A DNA stretch of 64,000 bases, taken from assembly GCA_020796225.1 (NCBI GenBank), contig CM036758.1:33378842-33442841 (forward strand), written 5' to 3'. Positions within the stretch are counted from its first letter, which is position 1. Each line of letters opens with the position of its first letter. Below are positions 1 through 39,589 of the stretch, one piece after another. A program made the translations under genes and the position numbers. The notes below the pieces were generated by a model. It was not told where the DNA came from, did no database searches, and saw nothing but the letters and a program-made list of their open reading frames with translations. The stretch is from Arion vulgaris. Taxonomy: Eukaryota > Mollusca > Gastropoda > Stylommatophora > Arionidae.

Positions 1-151
1 ATTTATAATATCAAGTTTGAACGAAGTGTTTCAAGTTGTTAGAATTAGAATATTTGTCCGTTTCTTCAACTGCATTTTAAATAACTTCCGGTATAACGCC
101 GCTGGTCTATCTGCAAGTCATTCATTTTGTAGCGAAATATTATTTAGAGAA

Positions 152-3100
152 ATGGCTTCTTCGAATATGATGGCTTTCCATGGTGTGAACAAATCTCTTG
201 CGGATTATACAACTCCGATTCAAACACATTTTAATCCATATGACTACAACGGCGGGTTAGTTAAATCGATGCTTTCGTTAAAACTGTTATTGTTGTTATT
301 TTATACCTTAGTAAAAGTTAGTTCTTGGCTTCTCAGGGCTTCTGTTGTCGTTGATTTTCACATTTTGAATTTCTATATATTATTTAATATTGTTAATTCA
401 TTTTGTTGTGAGAACTCAACCGGAGTTGAAAAGAAAAACTGCTTCTATCCCCCCCTCCTCCCAGAACGTTGACAGTAAGTTTCAGTAGCCATGATAATTT
501 TGGAGGACATAGCATGATAGCTTGGCTTAGACTTAGTGAGTTGTATGAAGGATTGAAAGTTCCATATGAGAAAGACAAATTACACAAGTTTAGTTTACAA
601 ACTAAGACAACGGTTTAGTTTTAGTTAGCAGATGCAAATAATGAAATATCTAATTCTATAAATTCTAAAGATTTAATTTAGTGATTATCAGAGATAGCTA
701 TAGAGTCAGTAAGTCACTGTAACGCACTGTCATTGTCAATCGTAATTGCGACTGACAAGAAACCATATTAATACTCAAATTGGATTTATTATTTGTCTTC
801 CCAGTGACTTTTGTGATCTTTATACTTTATCATGTTCAGATGTTGTAGTCATTCGACACAGTAGACAGGTAATCAAAATGGAACACACTGAAACACTACA
901 GGGTACCAGAGAAGACTGTAAACATCATCCAGCAACTTTTATGAGGGGTTTGCATTTGCTTGCTTAAGTTGCTAGGAGGTTATTAAATGGAAGGCTGTTG
1001 CCAGAGAAGTTGAAAATGCATGCTGTCCCCTCATCTCTTCTTCGGACTGTATGATTCACACATGTGTAAATTCCTGAGTGCTCAACCGCTTAAGAGCCAG
1101 CCGTACTCTAAATTAATTAATCATATTATTTTATTTTTCAGGACTGTTCTAGCCGTGGCTGGGGAAAACTATGCTCTAATTGCTACAGATACCAGGCTCA
1201 GCCAGGGGTTCTCAATTCATTCTCATGATAGCCCCAAGACATATTCTTTGTAAGTATGTATGGTTAAGAAAAAGTGGGAGCTGGGTATCTTGTTATACAT
1301 TTTTTTCCTTCGTATTTCATAAGCTGTGGTAAAGTAGTTTTGCGAATATGAATGAAAATTGTGGCATTTCCTTTACGTTGCAATCAACCACAGTAAAGGG
1401 TAGTTCATGTAATAGCCACCACTTATACGTTCGGGAGTCTGTATTGTGATTTGTATGTGATCTGAGCCTAAGAGCGATTGTACTCTGCATCACCTATGCA
1501 CCTACAAGTAGGCCAGCAGATCTGATTTATGTGACACTTTTTATTTACTAGGATAGCTTACCTAGGTCCCTACCTCTTATGACATGCTATGTAGGACACA
1601 GCGTTACTACTTTTTGTTACCCTTGCAGGCCCTGGCAATGAACCTCAGTATATACAAATGTTAAACAGCACTGCATTAGTATAATGAACATAACATGGCC
1701 CCGGCAATGAACCTCAGTATATACAAATGTTAAACAGCACTGCATTAGTATAATGAACATAACATGGCCCTGGCAATGAACCTCAGTATATACAAATGTT
1801 AAACAGCACTGCATTAGTATAATGAACATAACATGGGTCAAATTCATGTGATGAGATCAGAGAAAAGTCTGGTCAACCTTTAGTAACAACTGTTATACTC
1901 TGAGAAGAAATTATTGAAGAATCGCATTGATTGGGGGATGGATGGTTCAAGAAGGAAAGGACACCCTAGAGAAACCTTGAAACAAACTTTACAGAGAGAG
2001 AGGTGAGAAATATTGGACCTATTACTGTAGAAGAGATTAAACAAGTTGCTCGGCTGGAGGGTATGGAGAAATTGTTTGAGAACCCTATCAACTAAACAGG
2101 AAAAGTGACAAACAACTGTTGAGGTCCTATGCTCTACGAGGAGTGGAGAAGAATAAGTTCGTAAGTTAAGGCTATCAACTATGTGTTACTATATATCTAT
2201 ATCCCTGACTTCATAGCGGGCAAATGCAGAAGAAAAATATAACCTGTGCCAACCAACACTCATCTTTACTTTTCAACTCCCAACTGAGCACATATCTTCA
2301 ATAAACTTCTTCCAGCCCTGCCTCTCTTCCACCATCCCCTCCACTCCCTCCATGCCTCACACATCCCTTCTTCTTTGATTGTTCATTTTGGCCATTTTGA
2401 TCGCTCTTGTTGTGATTTATATAAACAGCCGCCGAGTGGTTACCTGGGCCCAAATTTGGGGTGTAAAGTATAGAACCACTGTTACCTGCCACGCATGTCG
2501 TAAGAGGCGACTAAGGAGGTTGGCTGAAATCTGATGCACATGTCCTAAACGTGCAGAAGTCTGCATTTAGGGGCCTACCAAACAAATGTGCAACGTACAC
2601 ACGTTCTTGGCAAAGATCAAACATATCACAAAGAGTGATTAAAATTGGTCGAACTAATGAACGCAAAGAAGAAGAAGAAGATATAAACAGCCTTTGTCAA
2701 GAATGGTTTTACGTTGTGCCAATTATGCGCCTATGGTGACTAGGCCAGCACATCCAATTTAGTGCCAGCATTTTATTTACTAGGGTAGCTTGCCCTAGAT
2801 GCCCATCCCTTCAATATCAGTCTCCAGCTCGCGCCTCCATACCCATCCCTGCTGGCCCCTAAACACTGCCCGTCCTGCAATGCCCCCTGCTGGTCCTCTC
2901 AATTCGTATCCTATCTATCGCCAGTGGCACTCCCCAATATATGCCAACCACAACATGGCACATGATAGTGAGGTAATTTTGACTATTTTTTCCCGTTTTT
3001 AATTTTCAAGGTCAAATAACACCATGTTGGGATGTTGTGGATTTCATGGAGATGTGCTGACATTGACGAAAATCCTAGCAGCTCGACTCCAGGTATGTAG

Positions 3101-6100
3101 CTTGTTAGTCAACCGATCAGTTGGTTAGTTAGTGAAGATCACACTTAACTTCATCTTTGTCCGGGGTCATTCTGTTGGTAAAGGGCAATGAGAGGGGATC
3201 ACTGATGAGCAATGCTGCGATCGAAAGTGGGTCTTCTAAAGTGGACAAAAGCAACATCATCAATGCTCAAAGAGAAAACATTTGCTCTGACGATTTCAAC
3301 AAAGAAGATAAAGGGTATCCTCTATCTCAGTTGCACAAGTTATGCAGATAGGTGCGGCAAGACAGGAAACCATGAGAGAAACCACAGTAGATACAGCAAC
3401 CAACACAGAATGAGAGTTAGTCTAAACACACCGCCTGAGTGGTTACCGGGCCCAAATTTGGGGTGTAAAGAATAGAACCACCGCTACCTGCCACGCATGT
3501 CGTAAGAGGCGACTAAGGAGGTTTGGTTGAAATCAGATGCACTTGTCCGCTAGGGAATGCTAACCTGAAGCAAATGCTTGCAGAAAACGGATGCACCAGG
3601 CAATAAAGCGCATAATATGGTGCAACGGCCCTTCACAATGAGGAATGGGATAATGGATTCTACGGTTACCAATCTGCCTCAGAGATTTAGCCACGCAGTA
3701 AGAATGTCAGACCTACCATCACGAGGGTGGCCAAAACTTCCTTCGTGAAGAGGTCAGCACAAACGAGGAAGCAGAAATCATAGGAATTATATCCTACAGA
3801 ACTGCCCCCAGTGTGCAGACTTGAGAAGAAAGAGGTGGCCCACTTACACCAGCGTCCAAGACAAACTGTATGGAGTGGCTGATAATATGAGGCAGACTGC
3901 TGCCTTTATTAGAGAATCCGAAATCCCAATCTAGTGAGAATGCAGAAGTCTAAACACACTGAAATACATGCTTGTGATGAGATCGGAACAATTATGGACA
4001 CATACTATGAAGAGGATCCTCAAATGAACAACAATCACAAGAAAAGTAGACAGAAGGGCCAGTCTTCTTCTTCTTACATTTTCAGACAGCTGGTATTGGT
4101 TACTGAACTAACATCACATCACTCCTGGCAGACCCATAGGGGCTCAGTCTTACCCAACTGTCAAAGGGTATGCATAATGATGGCTCCTGTGGCTCGCTAG
4201 TTAAACACACTCCTCTCTTTCCATCTAACTCTCTTTCGCGCGTGATCCCCGCTTAGACTGATGTACCATATTTTCTCATGAATTCTGCTGTTGTTTTTAG
4301 GGACTCTGTCCCTCCGTACAGCTTCTCATTAAACTCTGTATTTTCGGGCCAGGTTTCATTTCTCAGGCCTTCTAGATGCACTGCCGTCATGTTCGCCTTC
4401 TCACAGTGGCACATGCTGGTTGTGCCAATTTTAAATTACATCTAGTTCTACTTGTACAACATATAATTCCAAACTCATGTATTCTTCTAAAGTAGTTAGT
4501 GGTCAGCTGGAGCCCATATACATCTCCATATAGCTTGTCTTGGAATGACATAGGGGTAGGCCATATGTGTTTTCTCTGTTCATTGTATGCTGAACAATCT
4601 TGCAGGATGTGTGTCTCTGTCATCTTGCTGGTGCCACATGTGCATATATCAGAAGGACCGTTCAGCTGAAATCTCCATAAATTATATGCCTAAAGCGTCA
4701 GTGTCCATGCTAAATTCAGGCTCTCATCTTCATACTTCTCCCTCAGCGATCTCTGGTCAAGAGTTCAATTCACTGTGGACCATAAACGGGGCAGTCAATT
4801 ATAGATCAACTGGGTGTGGCCACATGTTGCTTCTCAGCTCATCCAGGAGAGGTCTGTCTTGCAGGACATCTGCCGGTGTCTGTTCCCATGTTGACACTGG
4901 CAGAGAGCTGTTTCAGCATGAGGTCACTAGTGTAGTATGTTATCCAATTCGCTATCCAGACCCCATTTTATTAATTTGGTATGTTTTCCTGAAACCTGGC
5001 TGGAAAATACAGAGCTAAATGAGAAACTGTACGGAGAGACGGAGTCCCTAAAAACAACAGCAGAATTTATGGGGGAATCTGGTACATCAGTCTAAGCGGT
5101 GATTGCGCGTGAGAATGTTTTCCCATTTTCTCTAAAAGTTTAAATATTTTTGTTGTTTGTACATTTATAGATCTTTGAAAAGGACCACAACAAACTGATG
5201 TCAACACCATCTGTAGCTGCCATGCTGTCAACCATCTTGTATTATCGTCGATTCTTTCCTTACTATACCCACAACGTGGTCGCAGGATTAGATGAGGATG
5301 GTAAGATTTGTATCCTGCATCAAATTCTAGAAATTACAATTTTAACCTTCTTATTTTTACTAGCTCACAGTAACAACTGCTCGCCATTCCTCTCCGTTCT
5401 TGGCCACCCTCTGTAATGTGTTTCAGCTGTGGTTCATTTTATTTTCTACTGTTCACATCTAAGTTGATTTGGGTCTCCCATGTTTTTGTTTTGGTGTTCC
5501 ATCTTAGTGCAGTTGCGTCCATGTGTTGCAGGGGCTCACAAGGGAGCAAAGAATAGTAACACTGCGACCTACAAGGCATGTCGTAAGAGGCTACTGAGGT
5601 AGGGGCATAGGGAAGCTACTCTAGTAAATAAAAAACGTTGCAGAAGTTGGATGTGCTGGCCTACTTGTAGGTGCATAACTGGCACAACGTACAACCGCTC
5701 TTAGGTTCAAATCACATATAGATCACAAAGAGTGGTTTAACAATGTGGACTATATGGAGCGTTTGAAGAATAAGTGCAGTTTACGTGACAGATCTAGTCT
5801 CCATGCGTAACATATGTTCGATCTATCTCCAGCATCTTATTTAGACGATAGTGTTCATATTCTCTTGTTGACACTATGTAAGGAGTTCTTGGTTAGAGAT
5901 GGTATTTGACCAGAACATGCGTAAGATCTCCATAGACTGGCAAGGGTCCCCGATATAATTTAGAAGATGGTGAAAATAATTTGTAGGAGTAACAAAAAAT
6001 TTCTTATGCAATTTTGTCCATGCAGCGGATTTCCAGCCTGCTCTTCTCAAGTTTGAACTGCCAAGGGTTGTTTTACATGCTTACCTTGAGCACAGGGCCT

Positions 6101-8462
6101 ACATTTTATTGACCATATCTGATAGTACTAAGAACTCGATTTCATCTACACCGAGATCATGAATCTCTAAAAAATATCTTGATGGCTCCATGAGGAAGCG
6201 AACCAAGTACCTTTGAAACCAGAGTATTGCTGCCTTGTAGTCGATTGGGGACAATCAAAGGCCTAGCGGAGCAAACCGCAAACAAACCTGAACGGGCTGC
6301 AAACCAAGATGTTCATTAATACGACCGGTTTTGCTGGGCAGATAGCGCTCATAAGCCCAGGAGAGCAGGCTGTCTAAGGGTCGCTGCCCTGAAAGAAAAT
6401 AGCAACCCACTGCCTTATGGGTTACAGCTGGGGACAGTCAAAGGCTAGCAGAGAGCGAACTGCACACAATAGCTGGCTGAAATCGAACACCCCACCGAAG
6501 GATAAGCAACTGTGCTCAAATAGGTGCTGAAGGTTGGTGCACGTACATTACATTCTGATGTTTGGCAGTTATCACAATAAGAATGATAAAAATTAGCCTA
6601 GAACGATCGAAAAAGAGAGAGAGAGAAACCAGAGGCGTCTCTTCACCACAGAGATCCCGAATGAGACAAGTTGCATGGAAGGTGGAAAGCTTGGACATAT
6701 CTTGTGCTGTTATTCTCCAGCATTCTGATCTGTATAGTAAAGTTGATAGCACACAGCTGTGGTATATATTAATCTCATCTGTGCCTGCAGTCATGTCCAT
6801 CATACATACACCAACGAAATGAAACATGGCCTCATGAACAAAGCATACAGACCAAGCTATGGGGAACTCTCGAAGAACTCCAACTGACATGCAGCTTCAT
6901 AGAGGCAACCCATCTCATGATTTAGACGAGCATACGAAACCGAAAGCAAAGAAGAAGAAGAAGAAGTAAATGATAGAAAAAGGCTGGTACTGGGACACAG
7001 GAAGCCATTGTTCAATGTTAGCAACTGCCATGATTCTCAGTATGAAAAGAGTGTTGAGAGTTAATGTTTTGAATGCAAATTTAAGAAAAACGGCAATCAA
7101 TTATTCTTACCATAGTCGTCATGGTGATCCATATTTTATTTCCTAGGTAAAGGTTGCGTGTACAGCTTTGACCCCGTTGGATCCTACGAAAGGGAGGTGT
7201 TCCGTGCCAAGGGTTCTGCAGCTTCTATGCTCCAGCCTCTTTTGGACAACCAGGTAACATAAATTTAAATATTTTGTAAAGATGCATTATATGTATTTTG
7301 GACATAAAAAATGTGTTACGGATTGGAGAATACTATTATGGAAACACCCGTGAACGGTGCTGTCCGGTTTTGAACCCACAACCTTCAAAATGCAAGGCAA
7401 AGGCATAACCACTTAGTGTATATGATTTGAACCTTATAGCATGAGTCTGTTTTGCCAGTTAGCAGCTACAGACCAGTAGGCAAACACATCTGGTTTGTGT
7501 TTACTTATTATTTAGTCATCTCCCTAAGTCACCAGCAACAAAAAACCTAAGCAAGGGGGTCCATCCCATAGGTGAACCAGAACCAAGTTAGCATTAGACA
7601 TGGTCATTGTCTTGGTCTATACCAGTAGGTTGTGGGGTTGGCTTGTGTGTCCTGCGGGTCACCTGTAGGTTACTAATTTTCAATTTTCACCCTTCCTAAG
7701 AGAGACTAGCTGACCCCAACTCTGCTGAATGCAGACGCAGAACACACTGTAGACAGGAGATACATTTTTACCCTTCCCACCAGAGACTAGAAAACCCCCA
7801 ACTCTGCCAGGTACAGAACACACCCTGTAGACCTGGCATTCACCGAATCATTGATATCTGGAAGTTATGAGTCTCTGTTTCTAGAGTTTGTTCCCTATAT
7901 CATTCAATTCAACCCCTTTCTGACATTTCATTCTGGTTATAAACTACGTGTTTAAGAATATTTTTTTGTCGCTTTGACCGCTATGAATTCACCTGCTGTC
8001 TTTGTACCTCCCTACTGATTTATGCATGCTGGCTTGCCTTCCTTATGACTGTTCCTCACCAATCAGGCTAGCCATTTTTCGACTGCAGAGGTACATGTGA
8101 TTTAGACCCTTAAGTAAAGGATCAGGGTTTCCTATAGTTCAACTAATAATTTTTTTGTCTAAGATGGCCTCGAACCATGAAATCTCCATGACAAATGGTC
8201 ACTGGTGCAACATGTTATCTACTGCACTATCTGCAACCCCAAATGACATGTATAAATATCATCTTCTGTATTTCAGATTGGTGGGAAAAATCAGCAAGGT
8301 TACACTGCTGTGCCGATACCACTGGACAAATGTGTGGCACTTGTGAAAGATGTGTTTACTTCGGCCGCAGAACGTGACATTTATACTGGTGACGGTGTTC
8401 TTATCTCGATCATCACAAAAGATGGAATAAAGTCTGAGAAATTCCCATTGCGAAAAGATTAA
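152..8462 (+). CDS. PSMB1: Proteasome subunit beta type-1 (20S core, beta-6), six exons
   Basis: Coding exons are 152-255, 1142-1249, 3011-3092, 5171-5300, 7147-7253 and 8277-8462. All have GT-AG borders and the phases chain (2,2,0,1,0), giving 238 aa against 241 aa in human. The start is the first ATG in frame ([11 protein letters not shown]). Recognised family blocks, in order, are [121 protein letters not shown] and a C-terminal PLRKD. In the known family this subunit is a non-catalytic member of the beta ring of the 20S proteasome, acting in nucleus and cytosol in ubiquitin-dependent protein breakdown. The segment before the conserved GGT corresponds to the N-terminal extension or propeptide. 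Introns are full of SINE and LINE debris but the exons are clean. The only neighbour is the converging coiled-coil gene. Identification is very secure. Confidence 0.96.
1349..1443 (-). mobile_element. SINE-C fragment
   Basis: This matches the tail half of the tRNA-derived SINE-C seen complete at 18232-18475 (shared blocks: cacagtaaa, caccacttatacgttc). The tRNA-like head is missing. It lies in PSMB1 intron 2 and abuts a SINE-B copy. Confidence 0.6.
1444..1640 (-). mobile_element. SINE-B copy in PSMB1 intron 2
   Basis: On the minus strand it reads like the SINE-B copies at 5530 and 63685: head with a short tandem region, then gtcgtaagaggcgactgagg-like core, tagtaaataaaaag, ggcgcataactggcac-like block and aatcacaaagagtgg-like 3' part. 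Its head joins the 69-bp tandem repeat that follows. Confidence 0.7.
1634..1840. repeat. 69-bp tandem repeat, three copies
   Basis: The unit starts ggcaatgaacctcag at 1634, 1703 and 1772, so the period is exactly 69 bp and the copies are nearly identical. Because 69 is a multiple of three, an in-frame open reading frame of repeated 23-residue blocks appears on the minus strand. I regard that as a repeat artefact and not a gene. Confidence 0.9.
1845..2100 (+). mobile_element. LINE 3' fragment (family with YVGH-type C-terminus)
   Basis: Decayed copy of the same LINE end seen at 28020, 31085, 32350, 34000 and 63090: tctggtcaacc, taacaactgttata, ccctagagaaaccttgaaac and gagattaaacaagttgctc. In better copies it encodes the terminal segment after reverse transcriptase. 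Confidence 0.7.
2368..2802 (-). mobile_element. SINE-B-type element split by a SINE-A insertion
   Basis: Sequence on both sides of 2431-2680 joins into one SINE-B2-like element: a ttgttgtgatttatataaacagcc block before the insertion, tttgtcaagaatgg after it, then the ttatttactagggtagcttgcc block. The insertion duplicated atataaacagcc (2419-2430 and 2681-2692). Lies in PSMB1 intron 2. Confidence 0.75.
2431..2680 (+). mobile_element. SINE-A, full length, with 12-bp target duplication
   Basis: Starts with the tRNA-Ser-like head gccgagtggttacctggg, has the core catgtcgtaagaggcgacta, and ends in a GAA-repeat tail. A perfect 12-bp target-site duplication (atataaacagcc) flanks it. Confidence 0.9.
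3432..3946 (+). mobile_element. Chimeric retroelement: SINE-A head fused to LINE RNase H-type 3' end
   Basis: Positions 3432-3545 are the first half of SINE-A (gagtggttaccgggcccaaa, gtcgtaagaggcgactaagg). From about 3546 the sequence becomes the 3' end of an RNase H-type LINE; broken frames give a cysteine-rich [17 protein letters not shown] stretch and then DKLYG-like residues near 3830-3930. A 13-bp duplication, agtctaaacacac, lies at 3419-3431 and again at 3947-3959. The whole 515 bp therefore appears to have been inserted as one unit. Located in PSMB1 intron 3. Confidence 0.7.
4225..5115. mobile_element. Mosaic of RNase H-type LINE 3' ends
   Basis: 4225-4623 (-) gives [20 protein letters not shown] followed by [17 protein letters not shown], the Cys-His end of RNase H-type LINEs. 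4720-4960 (-) resembles the end seen at 11540, with the block caacatgtggccacatccag as its counterpart. 5000-5110 (+) holds another copy ([16 protein letters not shown], then stop). All are broken by stops, and the arrangement implies successive insertions within PSMB1 intron 3. Confidence 0.75.
5530..5790 (+). mobile_element. SINE-B, near full length
   Basis: Shows the full SINE-B order: ggggctcacaagggagcaaa, core catgtcgtaagaggctactg, tagtaaataaaaaac, gtaggtgcataactggcaca, aatcacatatagatcacaaa and a short GAAGAA-like end. Lies in PSMB1 intron 4. Confidence 0.8.
5945..6235 (-). mobile_element. SINE-D (tRNA-derived), 5' end cut off
   Basis: Matches SINE-D at 22845-23285: a gatggtgaaaat block, a gtgcagcgg block, ttgaactgccaaggg, and near the end the reverse of a tRNA B-box (gaagcgaaccaagtac). 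The tRNA-like start is replaced by the following SINE-B-type element. Confidence 0.65.
6225..6620 (+). mobile_element. SINE-B2 subfamily elements
   Basis: Carries gattggggacaatcaaagg and again ctggggacagtcaaaggcta, then gctggctgaaatcgaac, and an end gttatcacaataagaatg followed by purine-rich sequence. The same module occurs reversed at 38706-38954. The two starts suggest two copies in tandem. Confidence 0.6.
6622..6800 (-). mobile_element. LINE reverse transcriptase C-terminal fragment
   Basis: Minus-strand frame reads [20 protein letters not shown] then [20 protein letters not shown]. This corresponds to the LLYGSECW block after the reverse transcriptase domain of non-LTR elements. It is short and truncated at both ends. 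Confidence 0.8.
6781..6966 (+). mobile_element. LINE-derived 3' end with GAA tail (same family as 14642 and 62030)
   Basis: Shares cagtcatgtccatc, acaccaacgaaatgaaacat, catgcagcttcatagaggca and gcatacgaaaccgaaagc with the copies at 14642-15040 and 62030-62165. Ends in (GAA)n. In the longer copy it encodes the Cys-rich RNase H-LINE terminus, so this is a heavily 5'-truncated LINE. Confidence 0.75.
7340..7435 (-). mobile_element. SINE-E (tRNA-derived) fragment
   Basis: Reverse strand shows a tRNA-like A-box region (from accacttag...) and B-box (gttttgaaccc reversed). Matches the copies at 20960-21190 and 33750-33970. Lies in PSMB1 intron 5. Confidence 0.6.
7560..7860. repeat. Dispersed repeat G with internal duplication
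   Basis: Two similar blocks (cacccttcctaagagagact near 7690; acccttcccaccagagacta near 7770) each followed by aactctgc. A reversed relative lies at 20180-20340. No coding signal seen. The rest of the intron, 7861-8276, shows nothing I recognise. Confidence 0.5.
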
Positions 8463-8491
8463 ATCTGCTTAAAATTTGTCCCACTGAAGAA

Positions 8492-8497
8492 AATAAA
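8492..8497 (+). promoter_or_regulatory. Poly(A) signal of PSMB1
   Basis: An AATAAA hexamer lies 30 bases after the PSMB1 stop codon, inside a short AT-rich 3' UTR that runs into LINE-derived sequence from about 8540. The position fits a short 3' UTR. The cleavage site itself is not visible. Confidence 0.6.
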
Positions 8498-8539
8498 TAG
8501 TTTCATTATTTCTTTGAGTAATTGTTATAATTTATGGCG

Positions 8540-9050
8540 GTGTAACATGGACATTTAACAAGGCAGTGGAACAGGATATGTGTGCTTTTGAATATAAGTG
8601 TTACAGAAGAGTTCTTCGTATATCATGGACAGAGAAGAGAACAAATAGATCTACCAAGAAAGAACTCATAGTTAAAGAGAATTGGCTGATGCTACAAATC
8701 TTAATGAGAAAATTGAAGTATTTTGGATATTAAAAAGACAAGAAGTGTTGAAGAACATTATGGAAGAAGACGAAAAGGATTCAGGATGTAACATGATTTG
8801 AGCATGACGACTGCAGAGTCGGGGGACCAGCCTATGTGAGAGGAAGAAATACCAAAGGACTGTTAGGGTGGCAAAGTTAAGCTCATGGCAAGCTATTTGA
8901 TGATGACCGCAGAGTGAGAGAAATTGGAAGGATTGTTAGGGTGACAAAAGTTCTGCTCAGGGCAAGCTATTTGATGATGACAGCAGCAGAGGGAAAGAAA
9001 TTCGGAAGGATTGTTAGGGTGGTCGGTTCTCAAATAGCTTGAGCATTTTT
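8540..9050 (+). mobile_element. LINE reverse transcriptase C-terminal remnant
   Basis: Shares aacaaggcagtggaacag, gtgcttttgaatataagtgt and gagaattggctgatgctaca with better copies at 58960-60380 (+) and 12490-13250 (-). The last 100 bases (8900-9030) duplicate the end aattggaaggattgttaggg. Frames are broken throughout. It begins just after the PSMB1 poly(A) signal. Confidence 0.75.
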
Positions 9051-9189
9051 TGTGGATATTGCCCTGGCAATGTTCCGTCATTATTAATGTGTATTCTTTA
9101 ATTATTACATAAATAACAATTGACACTGATATTGTATATGCGTTATTTTTGTGTGTGTTTGTTAGTGTGTACTTTGAAATCATTATCGT

Positions 9190-10100
9190 ACCTTGTGGTG
9201 TATTGGTTTATGTCACCATGAACACTAAATGAACATTGTAGAACACAATCTTTCTGCCGACTGTATAATATCAGTACCAAACCTGGACCCTGACATCAAA
9301 CGATATAAGAAATGCAAACATGTCACCATGAACACTAAATGAACATTGTACAACACAATCTTTCTGCCGACTGTATAATATCAGTACCAAACCTGGACCC
9401 TGACATCAAACGATATAAGAAATGCAAACATGTCACCATGAACACTAAATGAACATTGTACAACACAATCTTTCTGCCGACTGTATAATATCAGTACCAA
9501 ACCTGGACCCTGACATCAAACGATATAAGAAATGCAAACATGTCACCATGAACACTAAATGAACATTGTAGAACACAATCTTTCTGCCGACTGTATAATA
9601 TCAATACCAAACCTGGACCCTGACATCAAACGATATAAGAAATGCAAACATGTCACCATGAACACTAAATGAACATTGTAGAACACAATCTTTCTGCCGA
9701 CTGTATAATATCAGTACCAAACCTGGACCCTGACATCAAACGATAGAAGAAAACTAGTCACGGCAGAGATAATGTGTTTACGAAAAATGTTGGAAGTATC
9801 AAGAAGAGACAGATTTAGACTTTAAGATGTCAGGATAAAAGTGGGTACAACATCAGTACTGAACTTCATTAAGAAACAAATTAAATGGTGTGGCCACAGA
9901 AGCAGATAACCAACAGTCAGTACACCTCGAAGAGCAGTGTTACTCTAATACAATGGATACAAAGCAAAAGGCCATCCACACAAAAGGTGGACATCATAGG
10001 CGACAAAAAACACTGTTTATGGAACATACGCAAAAGCCCATTCTAGAAATCTCTTCTTATCCTGAATTATCCAGGATTCGAGAAAATAAGAAGGTAATCT
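9190..10100 (+). mobile_element. LINE C-terminal fragment containing a 110-bp tandem expansion
   Basis: Same LINE as at 23606 and 51190 (caccatgaacacta, aacacaatctttctgccg, aaacctggac, gaagaaaactagtcac, aaacaaattaaatgg). Within it, the segment starting tgtcaccatgaac repeats at 9211, 9321, 9431, 9541 and 9651, giving five 110-bp units. It then continues into the unique remainder of the element. Confidence 0.85.
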
Positions 10101-11210
10101 GCTTGGGTTAATCAGTATGTATGCATTATAGTCTGTGTACATGGCAGTATGAATTACACAACTGGTAACAAGCACACAAAGAAACATTAAACAGCTAGAC
10201 AGCACACAAAGAAATGAAGAAACACAAAACTAGACAACGCACACAAAAATGAAGAAAGAAACACAAAACTAGACAACACACAAAGAAACACTAGCAAAAC
10301 TGGAAAATACACAAAGAAATGAACCAAGAAACAATAAAAGTACTACAAAAAAAAAAAAGTCAACCAGAAATCTCTTCTAATCTGTCTTTTTATTTGTTCT
10401 TTTAGCAATTCCTTTGTGCCTTTCTTCTTGTTCAATTCACAACTTTTTTATTTTTTTTAAATATTCTTTACAATGGAAGGTTATTCTGTTTCCATTACTA
10501 TAACAGCCACATCAGCCATTTTGTTTTTTTATGTCCCAAGAATCATTTTTCTACTGCTGCATCTATAACACACATTCATACAGTAAATTATACAGGCACA
10601 TTTTAATGCTATTAAATACATTTCTGCCTAAATAAGATCGGATGAAAAACAGTGCAAATAGATTCATGGATGTCTGGAATGAATCCTAATTTGACCTCTG
10701 ATCATTTTCGGTGCTTATCTTTGTGTTTGTAACTTTTTTTTAGCATTCCGTGCAATCTTTGTTTCCCTGAATAGATTTAGTAAAAAAATAGAGTGAATTA
10801 ATTTGATGCAATAAGATTCATATATAGGTTCTTGTGAGCTTGACTACACCACCTCTCTGACTACACCAACTCTCTAACTACTCAGCCACACTAGACACTA
10901 ACTGCACCAACACTTTTAACTACACCAACAATCTTTACTGCATCAACACTCTAACTACACCAACAATCTAGCTGCCTAACTACACAGACACTCTAACTAC
11001 ACCAACAATCTAACTACACAGACACTCTAACTACACTAACAATCTAGCTGCCTAACTACACCAACAATCTAACTACACAGACACTCTAACTACACCAACA
11101 ATCTAACTACACTGACACTCTAACTACACCAACACTCTAACTACACTGACACTCTAACTACACACTCTAACTACACCAACAATCTAGCTGCCTAACTACA
11201 CAGACCACAC
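10100..11210. repeat. Low-complexity and minisatellite stretch downstream of both convergent genes
   Basis: 10180-10350 is a degenerate aagaaacacaaaactagacaac-type repeat. 10850-11205 is a 17-bp type array built from aactacaccaacaatct and aactacacagacactct units. Between them is unremarkable AT-rich sequence. Reversed AATAAA-like hexamers near 10390 and 10445 could serve the coiled-coil gene, but they lie about 800 bases past its stop. Confidence 0.7.
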
Positions 11211-11256
11211 CATCACTGTAATGAAGACAAGAACATCAAACATGTCTTCTGTACCA

Positions 11257-39556
<28,300 letters not shown>

Positions 39557-39572
39557 ACTTCCAACACTGGGA

Positions 39573-39578
39573 TTACAT
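39573..39578 (-). promoter_or_regulatory. Minimal start-stop uORF (ATGTAA) of the coiled-coil gene
   Basis: In the exon carrying the proposed start (39556), the first ATG after the acceptor is followed at once by TAA, 17 bases before the main ATG. Such elements are known to slow initiation. It matters only if transcription starts upstream and this exon is the first to contain an ATG. Confidence 0.4.
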
Positions 39579-39589
39579 GACCTGTGGAG

